From Cliona cf. orientalis (Eukaryota > Porifera > Demospongiae > Clionaida > Clionaidae), in assembly GCA_963930775.1 (NCBI GenBank), contig OZ005703.1, forward strand, positions 2,294,001 to 2,358,000: a DNA stretch of 64,000 nucleotides, written 5' to 3'. Shown here piece after piece: positions 36,912 through 50,167 of the stretch; position 1 is the first letter of the stretch, and each line of letters starts with the position of its first letter. The position numbers and the translations under genes were made by a program. The notes under the pieces were generated by a model, which made no database searches, was not told the DNA's origin, and was given only the letters and a program-made list of their open reading frames with translations.

Positions 36912-38767
36912 ATTATATATTATACAAAGCCAGCTGTAGTATGGCATTATCAGTACATTATTGAGTGACCTCCAATATAAATGTACGTATAATAGTAGGG
37001 GCACTAAGGATTACACATCCCAAGCACACTAATCCCATGCAATGACATAAAACCAATTGAAAATTGAGGATGATAACGATATCCGCTTAATTTGTAAACA
37101 TTATAAGCATCATCCTTTCTGATATAATATATATAAGCCTACGTACCCAACTTAATTGCAAAACTGGTGATCTTCCTTCATACTAAGCCTCACATATTAT
37201 TGGAATTGAGTATGGCAATCCTGTACAGATTGAGCCATCAAAATTTCAATTTCAACATGGATTTGAGGTCTAACCACCAAATTTTGGACATACCAAAAAT
37301 TAAGGATTATTGAAACAGTATAATATGATTAGAGTGTTAGCATTATAATACTCTCTGGATGTAATAGCTATACCCGGTAGCTCAAATACATGCTATATAA
37401 TATCAAACATCACAAGATCTAGATGAGCTATTTAAACCTTCCTTTACTTCATGGACGCTACGTATATTAATTCCACTAATAATTTAGAATGTGAAAATCC
37501 ATATAACTTTACCAGAGCATACACCAGACAGCTAGAATTCAATACACATGCACATGCATGCCTTCACTCTACCAACAGCCAACTTAAATGAACAACATGT
37601 AGCCCCAACTATATTACTACTATAATAGTGCTATTATAATAGCTATCACTGTACTATATAGAGGGATATAGCGACATTATAATTATGCAGGATATCGAAC
37701 ATAAAATTATACTAAGGGATGTACAAAATACATGATATTATTATTATGGTGTTTGAGAGAGGAGGAAAATGAAGGAATTTCATGAACGTAACAAAATTAT
37801 AACATTTATTTTGATATACATGTAGGCAAGTACATGTACATACTGGTACGTACATGGGTATACATGGACGTTAATAAAGCTGGGTGTATATTGGTGGGGG
37901 GAAATTTTGAAATGAATATACTAGTACAATCCAGTTACCATGCAGCGTTTACCGATTGACTGTGTAATGAGTGTGAATTCGTTTAGGATAGTCCCTAGGG
38001 GGTATGATGCAAAACCTGGAAGGAACATTCTGTCTGCTTTTAACAACTTTGTAGCATGAGAATAAAGATGCTGCATGATGGTATGCAATATATATATATG
38101 ATTGTCATTGTACTAACTGCATACATCACTCGAGCTCACTTATACTATAGCTATACTATACATGTAGTGTTATTGCATGGCATAAGTAGTATGTCTGTTT
38201 CAGGTAAGGAGGGCCGCGGGGGCTTATATATAGATACTAGAGCTCATTGATGGCTAGCATTGTACGTATATGAGAGAATACTAAATTAAATCGTGATCAG
38301 TATTTAGTATTAATGTATTATCCACTAGTTGGAGCCAGAGCAGTTGCTTGCTATGAGGGGTGTTGCCTTTGCAACCGCTTTAATCTGTGCATGTGCACAG
38401 TACTAATAGGCAATCTTGCCCAGGCAGGATATAGTGTTTGTGCATGAACTATGTCTCTATGTTTTGTAAACATCTACTGCATGCTAGCCACAATATCCCA
38501 TGATTATGACATTAAACATACTTATCAACAATTGGAATAATGACTACCCACCTGCATGTTCTTCAGGCAAAGGAAAAATAAGTATTCAATTTACACTAAT
38601 TAGTAAAATAGGAAGTATTAAATTGCACAATTTCAGCTTATTTTATTATTTCAATTAATAAAATAGGGGCATGTGCAATTTAATCCTCCTAGGAGGTATT
38701 AAAATTAATTGCACATGAAATTGCACATGTGCAATTTAATTAATACCTCCTGTTCTGTAAATTAAAA
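36912..38767. other. Intergenic DNA
   Basis: AT-rich DNA with a CTAGAGCTCATTG-family copy at 38238-38310. A cluster of complementary GCACATGTGCAATTTAATTA words lies at 38660-38750. No exon is recognised. Confidence 0.4.
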
Positions 38768-39167
38768 TACCGTAGAAACTGGTTGTTAAGCGCATGCGCT
38801 TATAACATGTGGCAGCAAGAAAATATGCACTTAACAAAAGTATGCGCTTAACAGGAAGCATGCGCTTAATTAAAAGTGCTAAAACACGGTAGGTGGGGCG
38901 TGCGTAAAGAACGTGTCGAGGGTTGAAAGGCCTATACAAAGGTAGCCAAGAAGCGACCAGAGAGCGTAATTCTCGACGTTTTCTTCTCCAGCCCACTTCT
39001 AGCCTTCTTTCTTGGCTCATGTAACCGATCGCTCGTCGTTCAGCTGGCTTGCTGGGCATATGCGCCTAACAAAGAGCGATAAAGCTCGCACAAAACTATG
39101 CGCTTAATAAAAAAGCCTCGGTATGCGCTTAACAGCGAGCAGCGCTTAACAACCAGTTTCCACGGTA
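38768..39167. mobile_element. CCGTA/TA small element, GCGCTTAACAA type (400 bp)
   Basis: Left end TACCGTAGAAACTGGTTGTT, right end AACCAGTTTCCACGGTA, i.e. about 20-bp inverted ends next to TA. The outer thirds are repeats of TATGCGCTTAACA in both orientations. The middle (about 38900-39060) is unique and GC-rich. No coding frame is convincing. Confidence 0.8.
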
Positions 39168-39639
39168 TGCTGAAAATCATATTTTATTATTATGAGTGCA
39201 TTCCAACTTTCATAGTCAATCACCTCTTATATGCACATGTACATGTACTTACAAGGCTTGCTTGCACCTCAGCTAATGCTTTTATACTATTTTATATGCA
39301 CACATTGACCATGTACTAAACCACTTCCAAGGAACATATCAGCCATTTACTATAACAATGAATGAAGTTTGAATGCATAGTCAAAAGCACTATAATCTAT
39401 GACCGAATTTGTTTTCTTCGAATTCGGTCAAACTTATCATAGTTGTATATAATATTGCAATATTGCAACTAGTTATTCAAAATTTAGATGTTGTTTGTAG
39501 GTGCATGCATGATTCCTGATTTGTTTAGCTGGCAGAAATGTTTATCACTTAATATTAACGCTTTAGTTTTAATATTCACACTCTATAGTTCTGGTTTGTG
39601 TAGCAGTGGTCGATGTAAAGCCAGTGAGTGGGGATGCCA

Positions 39640-39915
39640 TGTGATCAATTGTCAAGTGTTTCATTGGATGGCTGGAATGCACTGTATGCGTACGTGGGAT
39701 GATATTTTGGAGGACTAAGCTAATGAAGACCTGCTGTCATCCGTGATATCACAAAAGCCTTTGGGGACGGAATCTGGAAGAGAGCACTATTCACTTTGAC
39801 CTTTGCTAATCAAGCAAAAATTCCACCATCTAGCAAGACTCAAAATATCCAAGAATACTTTCAATCGCACGAGAAGGAGTGGAGGAAGGGACTCCATCAA
39901 CTTCTCAAGATGAAC
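39640..39915 (+). pseudogene. AIG1-type (GIMAP-like) GTPase relic
   Basis: Frames reading MRTWDDILED (to the TAA at 39718), then after a frame change IRDITKAFGDGIWKRALFTL, TFANQAKIPPS and IQEYFQSHEKEWRKGLHQLL resemble the C-terminal half of an AIG1 GTPase domain. That half includes the T-x-A-N guanine-specificity element. The P loop and switch regions are not found upstream. Stops and a frame change make it a decayed fragment. AIG1/GIMAP proteins are membrane-associated GTPases; the assignment rests on pattern recognition only. Confidence 0.45.
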
Positions 39916-40289
39916 GTCCTACACTTGGGATTGTTTGTGAATATGATGTGTGTGCATGTAGTTGCATCACCACTGTCCATTCACTCCCTGCTGTCCGTAC
40001 ACGTATACACATGTTCAAGTTACTGTATATATTTTGATCTGTGTACACATTTGCCTTCTGTAAGTGCATATAAAGTAAGCCATTAAATTTTGCTAGCTTT
40101 AGCTGCACAATCGATGATGTAATCGATACATGCGCTCACGATCTTCTTCGTTACTAACAGAGACTTGGACAAATAGCATGAGATAGAAGAATATTTAATA
40201 GTGTTGAAGACGCTATCACCTGGATGACAATGGCTACTGTTGCAATATGTAATGCCACGCTCTGTCTTGATCCCCAAGTCACACTGGTT

Positions 40290-41105
<816 letters not shown>

Positions 41106-41169
41106 AGCTAATATCCAAGGGATGATTTCAAACTCATGCAGGCATGGACTACAGTTGACGTCATTTAAT

Positions 41170-42012
41170 TAGCAATACATTTATTATATTGCTACAATGG
41201 AGGAAGAAACCTATTATTGTGTTTTACGGTATGTTAGTCTTGTACTATAGGTTTGTGTGTATAGTACTAGCTGTGGCTTAGTGGAAGTACATGATGAGCT
41301 TTATATAATTCTCAGACTGTTTTTGATTGGATATTGAAAACAGCTTTGGAAAGCTGGACATTATATTATAGTGCCATAATTGGGTTGATGATGGTGCTTG
41401 TGTGTACTATGTATAATATTTCTCCATTCCAGGAACAGCCTTAGTTCTCTCCCCCCCCCCCCCCCCCAAGTGTATTTCTCAATGCATGAGGCTGTACAAG
41501 CGCAGGCTATTCGTATTAAGTAGGAAAACCAATTTGACTGGTACAACATTGGGCCAGACTGCCATGTTGTGGGAAAATTCATGGCATATCTGATCACATT
41601 GGTATTTCCTGTCAAGCTTAATTTATTATGCTTACTCAAGTACTCCATTGTCTGTTCTGTCAGCACGATGTACACTGGTCTCACGCCTAAACAAGCTACA
41701 ACAAATCCTAATCATGTGGCCAATACAATTACTGTCACCAAGTATTAGATTTGGTGTCATATACATAATATTATAGGTATGCAGTTTACACTTCTGACAC
41801 TGAATTCCAGTGAAGTGTAAAAAAAAACTTCATTCTTATCCCAGCTCACTAGGAAATTAAGACTGTGTACCTATAGCTAATGCAGTCTTAATTATCTATG
41901 AAGAAACAAAATCATGTACTAGTTGTAAAAATTAATTGTTGTATTAATTTGGGATGATTTTATGGAGAGCAAGCCATACTAGGGAGATTATAAAATGATT
42001 GTGGGTTCGGAT
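41170..42012. other. Intergenic DNA
   Basis: A poly-C run lies at 41451-41467. No gene is recognised. Confidence 0.4.
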
Positions 42013-42134
42013 GTACTGTAGTGTCCTGGGTAAACATAACTTGCAATTTTGGCCTGTATGGGTGCTTACCTGGGATTAATATGTTTTTATAGAAGCTGTT
42101 ACAGCCTTGAAATGGGGTCCGGGACACTACGGTA
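42013..42134. mobile_element. CCGTA/TA small element, GTGTCC type (122 bp)
   Basis: Left TACTGTAGTGTCCTGGGTAA, right GGTCCGGGACACTACGGTA. It contains GGCCTGTATGGGTGCTTACC. A partial relative starts at 63515 (TACCGTAGTGTCC). Confidence 0.75.
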
Positions 42135-42474
42135 AATATTGTCATATATATTGACCTTTTTAGCTATTTTTCATGAATGGCACTAGATCTACTATAGCAA
42201 TGTGTATGAGTATTGCCCTAAAAATCAGAGGGGGAGGGAGGGAGGGTGAGAGGGAGAGCACATGAGTGCTGTATAGCATGGATACTGTAATAGTAGTGCA
42301 TGTGCATGAGTGAGTGACTTTGAGTTAGTTGAGCTTCCTAGATCACATGCAGCTTATAGTTGTCCTGGTCAATATCTCTGTGACTCTTTGTAGTAAAGAC
42401 AGCTTAGTTGGCACAAAGATCATCTGATGTAGGAGCTAACAGAGGCACATTCCTTTGATTGTCTGTGTGGTCTG

Positions 42475-42546
42475 TGCAGCCCACACAATAGCATAATTAC
42501 ATTTTTGTAGTGCAGCCCACACAATAGCATAATTACATTTTTGTAG
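42475..42546. repeat. 36-bp perfect tandem duplication
   Basis: Two identical units beginning TGCAGCCCACACAATAGCAT. They sit within a dispersed repeat also seen near 51020-51140 and 59210-59320 (GGAGCTGACAGA, TGCAGCC, GTGGTAAGATAT, TTTCAAAA). Confidence 0.9.
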
Positions 42547-42599
42547 CATGTTAAGATATCAGGTTTCACAAGCTTAGCTACAATCCACTTCTGTGTTAC

Positions 42600-42854
42600 G
42601 TCTGGCTACTGATAAACTGTACTGTCATGTGATATCATTGTTCTTATGCAACTTCCTTACGTGCATTTGCATGACATTAACTATCATGCAGTGTAGCTAA
42701 AAATCTACATGCACGTACAATTTGGGACAACCTAACTATCATGCAGTGTAGCTAAAAATCTACATGCATGTACAATGTCATGCAAATCCACGTAAGGAAG
42801 TTGCATAAGAACAATGATATCACATGACAGTATACAGTGTATCAGTAGCCAGAC
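42600..42854. repeat. Large foldback, about 75-bp arms
   Basis: GTCTGGCTACTGAT ... GATATCATTGTTCTTATGCA ... TTGCATGACATT on the left is answered by AATGTCATGCAAAT ... GATATCACATGACAG ... ATCAGTAGCCAGAC on the right. The loop holds a direct duplication of AACTATCATGCAGTGTAGCT and its continuation. Confidence 0.88.
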
Positions 42855-43087
42855 ATTATGGGCAAAGTTACTTTACAGAGAAGAAATTAGCAAACTAGAA
42901 GATTATCATCCGAGTCATAACTTGATGCCTAACGTCCTGAGGAGATGCACCCCTCACCAATTTTCCAAGGGAAATAATCAACTCTACGTAGCTCTACATG
43001 CTTACAAGCAGCTCCTTATCTATCCAAAGTCTATGGGAGTTTTTGTTGGAAATGGTCGTCATTGAACTGAGCATTGGTCCAAAATCG

Positions 43088-43165
43088 AGATAGTCTCGTC
43101 CCCAGCCTCCTTTTAGCACGCAACTTTGAACATCTGGAAACACGTAGGATTGGGGACGAGATCAT
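43088..43165. repeat. Diverged CTCGTCCCCAG foldback
   Basis: TAGTCTCGTCCCCAGCC at the left and GGATTGGGGACGAGAT at the right. It is a weaker relative of the elements at 11113 and 57640. Confidence 0.5.
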
Positions 43166-43169
43166 TTTA

Positions 43170-44875
43170 GAGCAGGCTATCTCTCTGTTTTTGGTCTGAG
43201 ATGACTTCCTGAAGAATAATTGAACTGTGTGTGCATGACCACTGCCAGTACAAACATCTTAAGAGCTAGCCTCCACTTTAAACTGGTGGATTGGTCTTCT
43301 CCCCCCCCCCCCCCCCCCCAATAGTCATCCACAACCGCCCCCAAAACACCATAATCCTAAAGGTTATGACAAGAGGACCTGCCTCCAAGGCAAAGATCTA
43401 GCCCACAGATTTCCTGCATGAAGACCCACCTGGGACCATAAGGGAAGTGTAGTGGTGGTTACAATGATATGCATGTTGCAAGAAGAATCAGGTGATAAAG
43501 GAAGTAAGTGATATCGGTGGAGTACGGACTCTACAAGTCACTTTGAGCAACACTAATTAAAAGTTGTTCCTATTGTTGCTGGAAGTATAATATTATGACC
43601 ATTATCTAAAGGAAGACAGCAGACACTAAGTTGGAGTGCACTTGACCATACATCTTAATTGCATGACATGTGCACCCCAACTAAAATACAACTAACTATG
43701 TGTGTGCAGACAAAAGAGGATTAGTCGGGAGTTTATCAATATGGAAACCCTTAGCTAGTAGCTTCATGGTATGTGTGCTATTCCTGAAACCTTATCTAAA
43801 TTGAAGTACCGTATGCATGTATGTGGATACAGCAAAAATTAATAATGATTATGGCATATTTAGTTCATCTAAATTGTACGGTTGGATGTAATAATATTTT
43901 TATATCCCTGGCAAAATTTTGGATTCTCATATTAGATGGTACATGTATATAATCATAATTATTATGTTTACTGTATTGTAGTGGTTGACCACCATGTAAA
44001 TGTAATACTTTTACAAATGTCTGGCTACATGCATAATATTATTATGTGTACATACACATACTTCTGTACATGCACACGTACAGGGGAAGCTAGCTTAATT
44101 TGTAACAACCTTCATCTTTTTCTAAGAATATACTAGTCAGCAAACCAGAAGAGTTTGGTTACAATTATATGTCAAACATAAGGAAGTGCCACAAAAGGAA
44201 AAATACTAGACTAAGTGACCTAACAACAGATGGCATTGATGGGCCTGGAACAAAAAATTCCTTGTAGGAGGAAGGAAGACAAACCTTATAGGCCAGGTGT
44301 GCAGATATGTATTCTGTGTATGTACATACCTGTGTGTATGCCCTCAAAATCTTGATATCCAAGTGTGACACACTAATTTAGTATAATATATCAGGCACTG
44401 AGTCTCTCTCCACCCCCCCCCCTCTCTCTCCCTCTCCCTCCCCCCCCCCTCACACAATCTGATTAATTTATCAGCTGATATAGCTGAATGCACAGCCACA
44501 GTGACTATAGTCTATGTTCAAATGCTTCAGGAAAAAGTATACTTGAAAAGAAAATATTAACATACTGCCATGGTAGAATCTGATGTAAAATTAAATTGTG
44601 GGCATCTGATGCCAAGTTCAGAAATATGAGCCAGATCTATCTGTTTAAGATAATATTATACGTAGCATATGCATTATTATATAATATTGACAATGGTAGT
44701 CATTGTGTGATAGTTATGATTGCAGTACTATGATACATTTGCAATAGTAAATTAATCGTGGCATTGTAATAGCTAAATCCCTAGACCAATCTGTTTTGAT
44801 AGTGAACTATAGTAATCAAGTTTGCCCTGTGATGATATCCCTTTAAATATTGCGGTGCACCTTCTAGGGTTGATG
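43170..44875. other. Intergenic DNA
   Basis: C-runs lie at 43301-43319 and 44413-44450. AT-rich otherwise. No gene is recognised. Confidence 0.4.
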
Positions 44876-45074
44876 TACCGTATAGCGGGAAATTTTCGAG
44901 GGAGAAAACTTTCGCGGATCGGTAGGAAAGGAGCATTTCGCAGAGAAAACTTTCGCGGAATGTTAAAACTGGGTGTGGCATGCCTAGAATTTCGTGGAGA
45001 AAAGTTTCGCGGATGGCTGAAAATCGCTAAATTCGTGAAAATTTTCTCCCTCGAAAGTTTCCCGCTATACGGTA
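44876..45074. mobile_element. CCGTA/TA small element, TTTCGCGG type (199 bp)
   Basis: Left TACCGTATAGCGGGAAATTT, right AAAGTTTCCCGCTATACGGTA, less the final base of TA. The interior repeats GAAAACTTTCGCGG and TTTCGTGG words. The ends match the CGCCAAATT type, but the interior is different. Confidence 0.85.
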
Positions 45075-45840
45075 TGTTGTCTCTCTGAGAGTGGGATGGA
45101 TTAGTTTGATAACAACATGTAATTAAGGCACCGAACACTTCCTTGTAGTTGCTGTTTCGGATGTCATATTTAAGTAAGGAGAGAGCTAGAAATGTTTTTA
45201 ATTTTACCTTGCTGTTGGTACTTTATTAGGGAGGCACATTGTCATTTCTATCACTCACAAGTCACACTCTACACCTATTGTAGAATTTTGGCAAAGTAGC
45301 TGAGGATATATTAGTATTTTACCCATCAACCATTGTAGCATAGTACCAAAAGCATTTCTAATTACATTACATTGCAATACAGTAAAAGTGTGTGAGTGTG
45401 CATGTGTTTGTGTGTCGAGTGAATCATTTCCCGATGGATCCGTTACTAGGATACCGGTGCAAAACATGTGCCAGTATTTGGCAACCAGCTCGAGACATAA
45501 TTACTATAACCAAATTCAATTAGCGAGATAATGAGATGTGGAAGTAGGCTATATAGTGCTTACGTGGGGTACATTCTCCATACTCACACACATACATACA
45601 CCTGTACTAGATACTAAATTAAATATGTAACGGGTATACCATCTTATATGTAGCGATAATTATAACGAAATCTCTCTCATACTATACTATTGTGGACTCA
45701 CGGACACCCTTGTTCAAGTTTCATAAAGGGATTGTATATATAAGCGTCTAATTGATGATCCACTATAGAAGTGTCCATATTTGAGGACTCTCTCTCTCCG
45801 CTCTCTCTCCTTTCTCTCCAGATACAGAGTGAGTGAGTGT
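45075..45840. other. Intergenic DNA
   Basis: No gene or repeat is recognised; a CT-rich tract lies at 45787-45818. Confidence 0.4.
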
Positions 45841-45864
45841 GTGGGTGGGGGGGGGGGGGGGGGG
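45841..45864. repeat. Poly-G tract
   Basis: About 18 consecutive G, just downstream of the minus-strand exon at 45879. Confidence 0.9.
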
Positions 45865-45878
45865 TGGGGTGGACTTAC

Positions 45879-46006
45879 ATGGCTACTCTCTTGAAGGTGA
45901 GGGAGCCGCTTCTCTCCCTGGCTGTGTGGGCCGAGGGCCAGTGGTAGTGCTTCCATGGATCATCCTGGTACTCGTAGGAGGGGGTCAGGTAGTAGAGAAG
46001 CATTTC
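45879..46006 (-). CDS. Isolated coding exon of an unrecognised gene
   Basis: On the minus strand the sequence TTTGTCTGCAG precedes an open 128-nt stretch, and GTAAGTCC follows. The frame reads EMLLYYLTPSYEYQDDPWKH, then YHWPSAHTARERSGSLTFKR and VAM, ending in phase 2. GC content and codon use stand out from the AT-rich flanks, and both splice sites are near consensus. I do not recognise the family. No partner exon was found within several kb, so it belongs either to a gene with long introns or to a captured exon fragment. Confidence 0.55.
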
Positions 46007-47068
46007 CTGCAGACAAACACAAACGTAGTAGACATGCAATTGGAGTGAAACATAATATTATATAGTAGCAATGGCCTTCATTCATTGTGCATACACAGTG
46101 ACTATCCAAGTGCACATACAAAAGTAAGCCTGCAAAAGCAATATTCAATGATAGTGATGTTAACACTCCAACCACCTTGTTTGAATTCAGTCCTAGAGGA
46201 GACCCTGTGTAATGAGAGTGCTATCCAACTTAGACCCAGAAGATGTCAATCAAAGAGCAAGGCACAGATAAAAGAGGAGAGCATACACATAATGGAGGAA
46301 TGTAGCTAATGGAATAATTCCTGAGCAGAACTCTGGAGATAAATGTTTTGAAAACACTGATCACAAATGCATGCCTGTGTACACACTTGCTAGCATGTGT
46401 GCAAACACATGATGCAAGCATATACAATGTCAAGCACTTATTAAATTTAATGTGTGATCAATCTAAGTACAATAGTTCTTATTAATTATTTATCACAAAC
46501 CAGTAATTATTTTGATAAGTAATAGTATGGTCAATAACTACACACAATGCAAGCATGCTTTTTGTATTACCATAATATAATAATATTATAGTGTCAAGGG
46601 GAAGAATCTGGTTCTTAATGGCCTTGGTATAGCAGTACAGTGATAGGTGCAAGACTAGGTATAATTATGCCTATAGCTATAGCCTGTTCTACAAAGGACA
46701 TTTTTAATACAAAAAGTATGCATATAGGTATACCATTGTGTGTCACTTCTGCTGGCCACACTATGTTCACAGCTTTCCAATGTTGTATGCTGAGGGATCT
46801 GCATTGGAGAGAGGGCCTACGGATAGTGCTATAGTGGAGGACTGTATTTCTCATCAGCTGTGTCCTGGATATACATGCAGCTGTGGTCAGCAAAGCCAAC
46901 CTGAAGCTTCACTCTTTCTTAGATGCGCAAAATTGCACCTGATGGTTCTTCAATGCTTGGTCATGGCTACCATGAGACAGAGCTGAGCAATAACTATGTA
47001 TGCGCATGCATCACTTCTTCGGGTCCCTTGAGAGAATAAATATCTTGAGTTCATGATTTCTATTACAG

Positions 47069-47187
47069 CATACTGAGATCACAAACTGAAAATGAGAACA
47101 TTAGTGATACCAGCACAAATCTGATGAAGATTCGAATGAAGAAGAGGGACGTTGACATGATCATGCTGTTGAAGCAATGTATATCTG
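47069..47187 (+). CDS. Possible coding exon, unrecognised
   Basis: Preceded by TTTCTATTACAG and followed by GTAACA. One frame is open throughout and reads ILRSQTENENISDTSTNLMK and IRMKKRDVDMIMLLKQCISG. It may belong to the gene starting near 47658 or be independent. It is weak evidence on its own. Confidence 0.25.
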
Positions 47188-47507
47188 GTAACAGAATTTG
47201 AAAGAAAGCACAGTTCATAGCTGCAGTACTATAGCATCACTGTGCCAATAGTCTAAGTTAGACTATTAGCTTCGCTAATGTTGCTCCTAATGCTTACGTA
47301 CCTGTGATGTTCTGAGAAGTGGTGAGAATAATATGGATCTTGTAAAATGCTGACTGAATATGGCATGGGAATGAAAGATCTAGCCTAATAGGAGGAGGGG
47401 CACTGATATACATGTAATAGTAACTTGAGACACACAATCCTGGCCGCACTGCTGACCGCATACATGTCCGGGGCTTCCCCCACTACACGCACCCGCGTGC
47501 TAAAAGC

Positions 47508-47516
47508 CTATAAATA
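47508..47516 (+). promoter_or_regulatory. TATA box candidate
   Basis: CTATAAATA, 142 bases before the ATG at 47658, in a GC-rich context unlike the surrounding DNA. Confidence 0.4.
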
Positions 47517-47657
47517 CTTGGCTGTGCAGTATTAATTTCATTTCCGACCACGCTCTCAATTAGCAATACTGCGGCTGCCGAGCTCGGGTATAACCGGCCA
47601 TCCAAGAGCGATCCCGAGCGCAGTCCCATCACCGTGCAGATCGCTGCGGTCGCGATC

Positions 47658-48430
47658 ATGGACTTGCACCTCTCTGATTGGCCCCGGGCAGCATTGTCTG
47701 AAAAGGCGAAAGTGGTCGACGACTACGGGATCTGTGCAGAGCTTTTGAAGAATCCATGCCCTGAATATAGACAAAAAATCCAGGTATTTATAAAAATTTA
47801 ATAAAGCTATGATGCGCTGCATAATTGCATGCTTATTTTCATGGCATGTGAGCTTATAATAATATTATTATGACTCCAAAATTAATGTATTCAAGCCCTT
47901 CGGTGCCTTAGATCAGTTAATATCTAACCATTGCCTTCATGCATGTGGATGTGCATGCATGCATGTTATTTCTATACAGTCTTGCAAGCCCAGGTCAGAT
48001 ACAAATTCCGTGCATGATGTTAACTGCAATTGCAGCATGGGTCTGGCAATGGCTTGAGAGACTATAGTTGTATTAATAAATTGTTTGCATGGCATGTGAG
48101 CTCAGATGCTTTATTATGCAGGAGTGTGATCTAGTGAGCTATCAAAGTGACTTTGAGGGTTCAACTGATGCCATTTTGGAGCAGAATTGCCAATATCAGC
48201 ACAGTGAAGGTTACCATCCTCTCAGTGAAAAAGAAAGGATCCAACAGCAAGAGTCATCACTTTTACCACCTACACTTCAGGTATTCAGCAGTACAGTATC
48301 ACCACCTACTTCACCACTTCCATCACCACCTCCACCCACCAGCGAACATGTTCTACACGATTCTGGGACAGATATGAGAGAAAGCGATGCTGAAGAAGAA
48401 TCACCTTCAAGTTCATCAACCAGAATCTAG
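47658..48430 (+). CDS. Truncated TRAF-family-locus protein (two exons, 144 residues)
   Basis: Exon 47658-47783 (MDLHLSDWPRAALSEKAKVV ... CPEYRQKIQ) joins exon 48122-48430 (ECDLVSYQSDFEGSTDAILE ... proline-rich PPTSPLPSPPPP ... acidic tail) in phase 0 at GT-AG sites. It has no RING and no zinc finger. The link to the TRAF family comes from what follows the stop: 48466-48570 reads as a MATH end (SDMNI ... IFIKCIIDTS), and the 3' flank matches that of TRAF-like gene 2. The family start and coiled coil are lost or replaced. It could be an expressed short protein or a decaying gene. The frame is open upstream of the ATG, so an earlier start or exon is possible. Confidence 0.5.
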
Positions 48431-48465
48431 GAGAGGATGTTGTTTATAACCAGACCCCTCAAACT

Positions 48466-48570
48466 GCTCCTTCATCCGATATGAACATTATCATTGTTGA
48501 CAATACAATTTTCATTAAATGTATTATTGATACCTCACCATTCGTCACCCATGAATATATAGCCAGTTAT
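48466..48570 (+). pseudogene. MATH-domain end remnant
   Basis: One frame reads SDMNI, then IIVDNTIFIKCIIDTS, matching the last 40 residues of TRAF-like gene 2 with the GCPRFVSH segment missing and a frameshift before the final residues. The following bases resemble the 3' UTR of that gene. Confidence 0.7.
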
Positions 48571-50160
48571 ATATTGACAGAAATACCATAATTTGTGTTA
48601 ATTTCATTTGCAGAATTTTTGTGCTAGAAATTTTTGTGTAGCAATAATATTATTTTCAGCAATATCAAATGCACGCCATATAATTATTATTTGCTGTATA
48701 ATGTACACGTAAGCATAAAAAATTTTCTGAATTATCATTTTGTGTAAATTGTAAATATTATTTAATAACCGTGACAAAAAATTCGTGAATTACAGTAGGA
48801 CTGGATAGTTCACATATAATTTCAGTACTAAAAATACTCACACATTCCCCTCTCCATCTACAGTCCATGACTTAGTACGTATTATGTTGATATATTATAT
48901 TCTACATAATGCATTTATAATCATACGGCAACCATAGACTGGCTCTCACAATTTTAGGTTTATCTACTAGTCTAAGAGGACCCAAGTCTCTAGCGATGTA
49001 ATCTATAGAGTGAAGAATTATGCCTTTGTGATCAGTATAACATTTAATATCCATAATATTATGCTCGAGCACACTTGTACACATGTATGGTAACTTAAAG
49101 GATGAGTCCAACTCAAACCTAAGCCTCTCTCTCACTCACACACACACACACACACATTCTCTCTCTTTCATGCACGCATAATAATTCTAGAGCTCATTGA
49201 TGGCTAGTATTATGTATTTAATAATAATTATTATTACCATAATATACTAGCTATTCAAGACCCACCACTGGGTAGTGGCCATTATGGTGTGTGCACATTA
49301 TGGTGTGTGCACGTGTGTGCATATTTGCGTGGCACATATGACAGAGTTTACTTTCCTTCAAAGTCATGATAATTATGGTTTACTATTATATATTATAGCT
49401 AGTATTGAGATATGTACAGTGGGACCTGGAGCCAAGATAATAATTATACAGTGCTACATACATGTTCATGTTATGCACAACATGCATGATTATTATTGAT
49501 AAATTCAGGTCCTGTATACAGTATTCAGCACTACAAGGCTATAGGGTTTAAATTAATGTTTTATTTCATATGCCAATAAGGATGAAATCATCTCTCTCTC
49601 TCTCTCTCTCATACACACACTCCCTCTGCACCATAACAGTACTAGAATTCATTGATGGCTACCATTAGTAAGAGAGAACACTAAATTGAATCGTGACCAG
49701 TATGAGGTGTAGGTAAGCGTTGTAACTGTTACATTAATTTGATGATCGTATGCATTAATTATCATGCATGTACATGTGCGAGAGCCTGGCCACTAACCAC
49801 ATGTACTATGTATAGGTACTCGTAATCACCTAGCAATCATTTAATTATTGGCTATGGGACAAGTGCAGATGATCATAGGGTAGGTGGAGTGATTATTGCA
49901 TATATAAGGACAAACTAGTGACTCTCCAGGGTCTACTATATATGTATACAGAGTTTATTATAATAGGTAGTGTTATAATAACAGTACACATTATAAGTTC
50001 ATAATATTATTAATTTATACTATGGCATTCTGAGTTACTGTAGTAGAGGTGCAGGAGGATCCAGGTAATAATCGCTAGTATATTATGACACTCCTAATTT
50101 AATTTCTTGAACATAATCAATACCGTTAAGGCAGATTTTTAGTCCTAAATTTGTTAGCAA
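48571..50160. other. Duplicated 3' flank and repeats
   Basis: 48571-49300 is diverged sequence similar to 21120-21640. CTAGAGCTCATTG-family copies lie at 49187-49215 and 49642-49725, preceded by short CA/CT runs. No gene is recognised. Confidence 0.5.
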
Positions 50161-50167
50161 CCATAGA

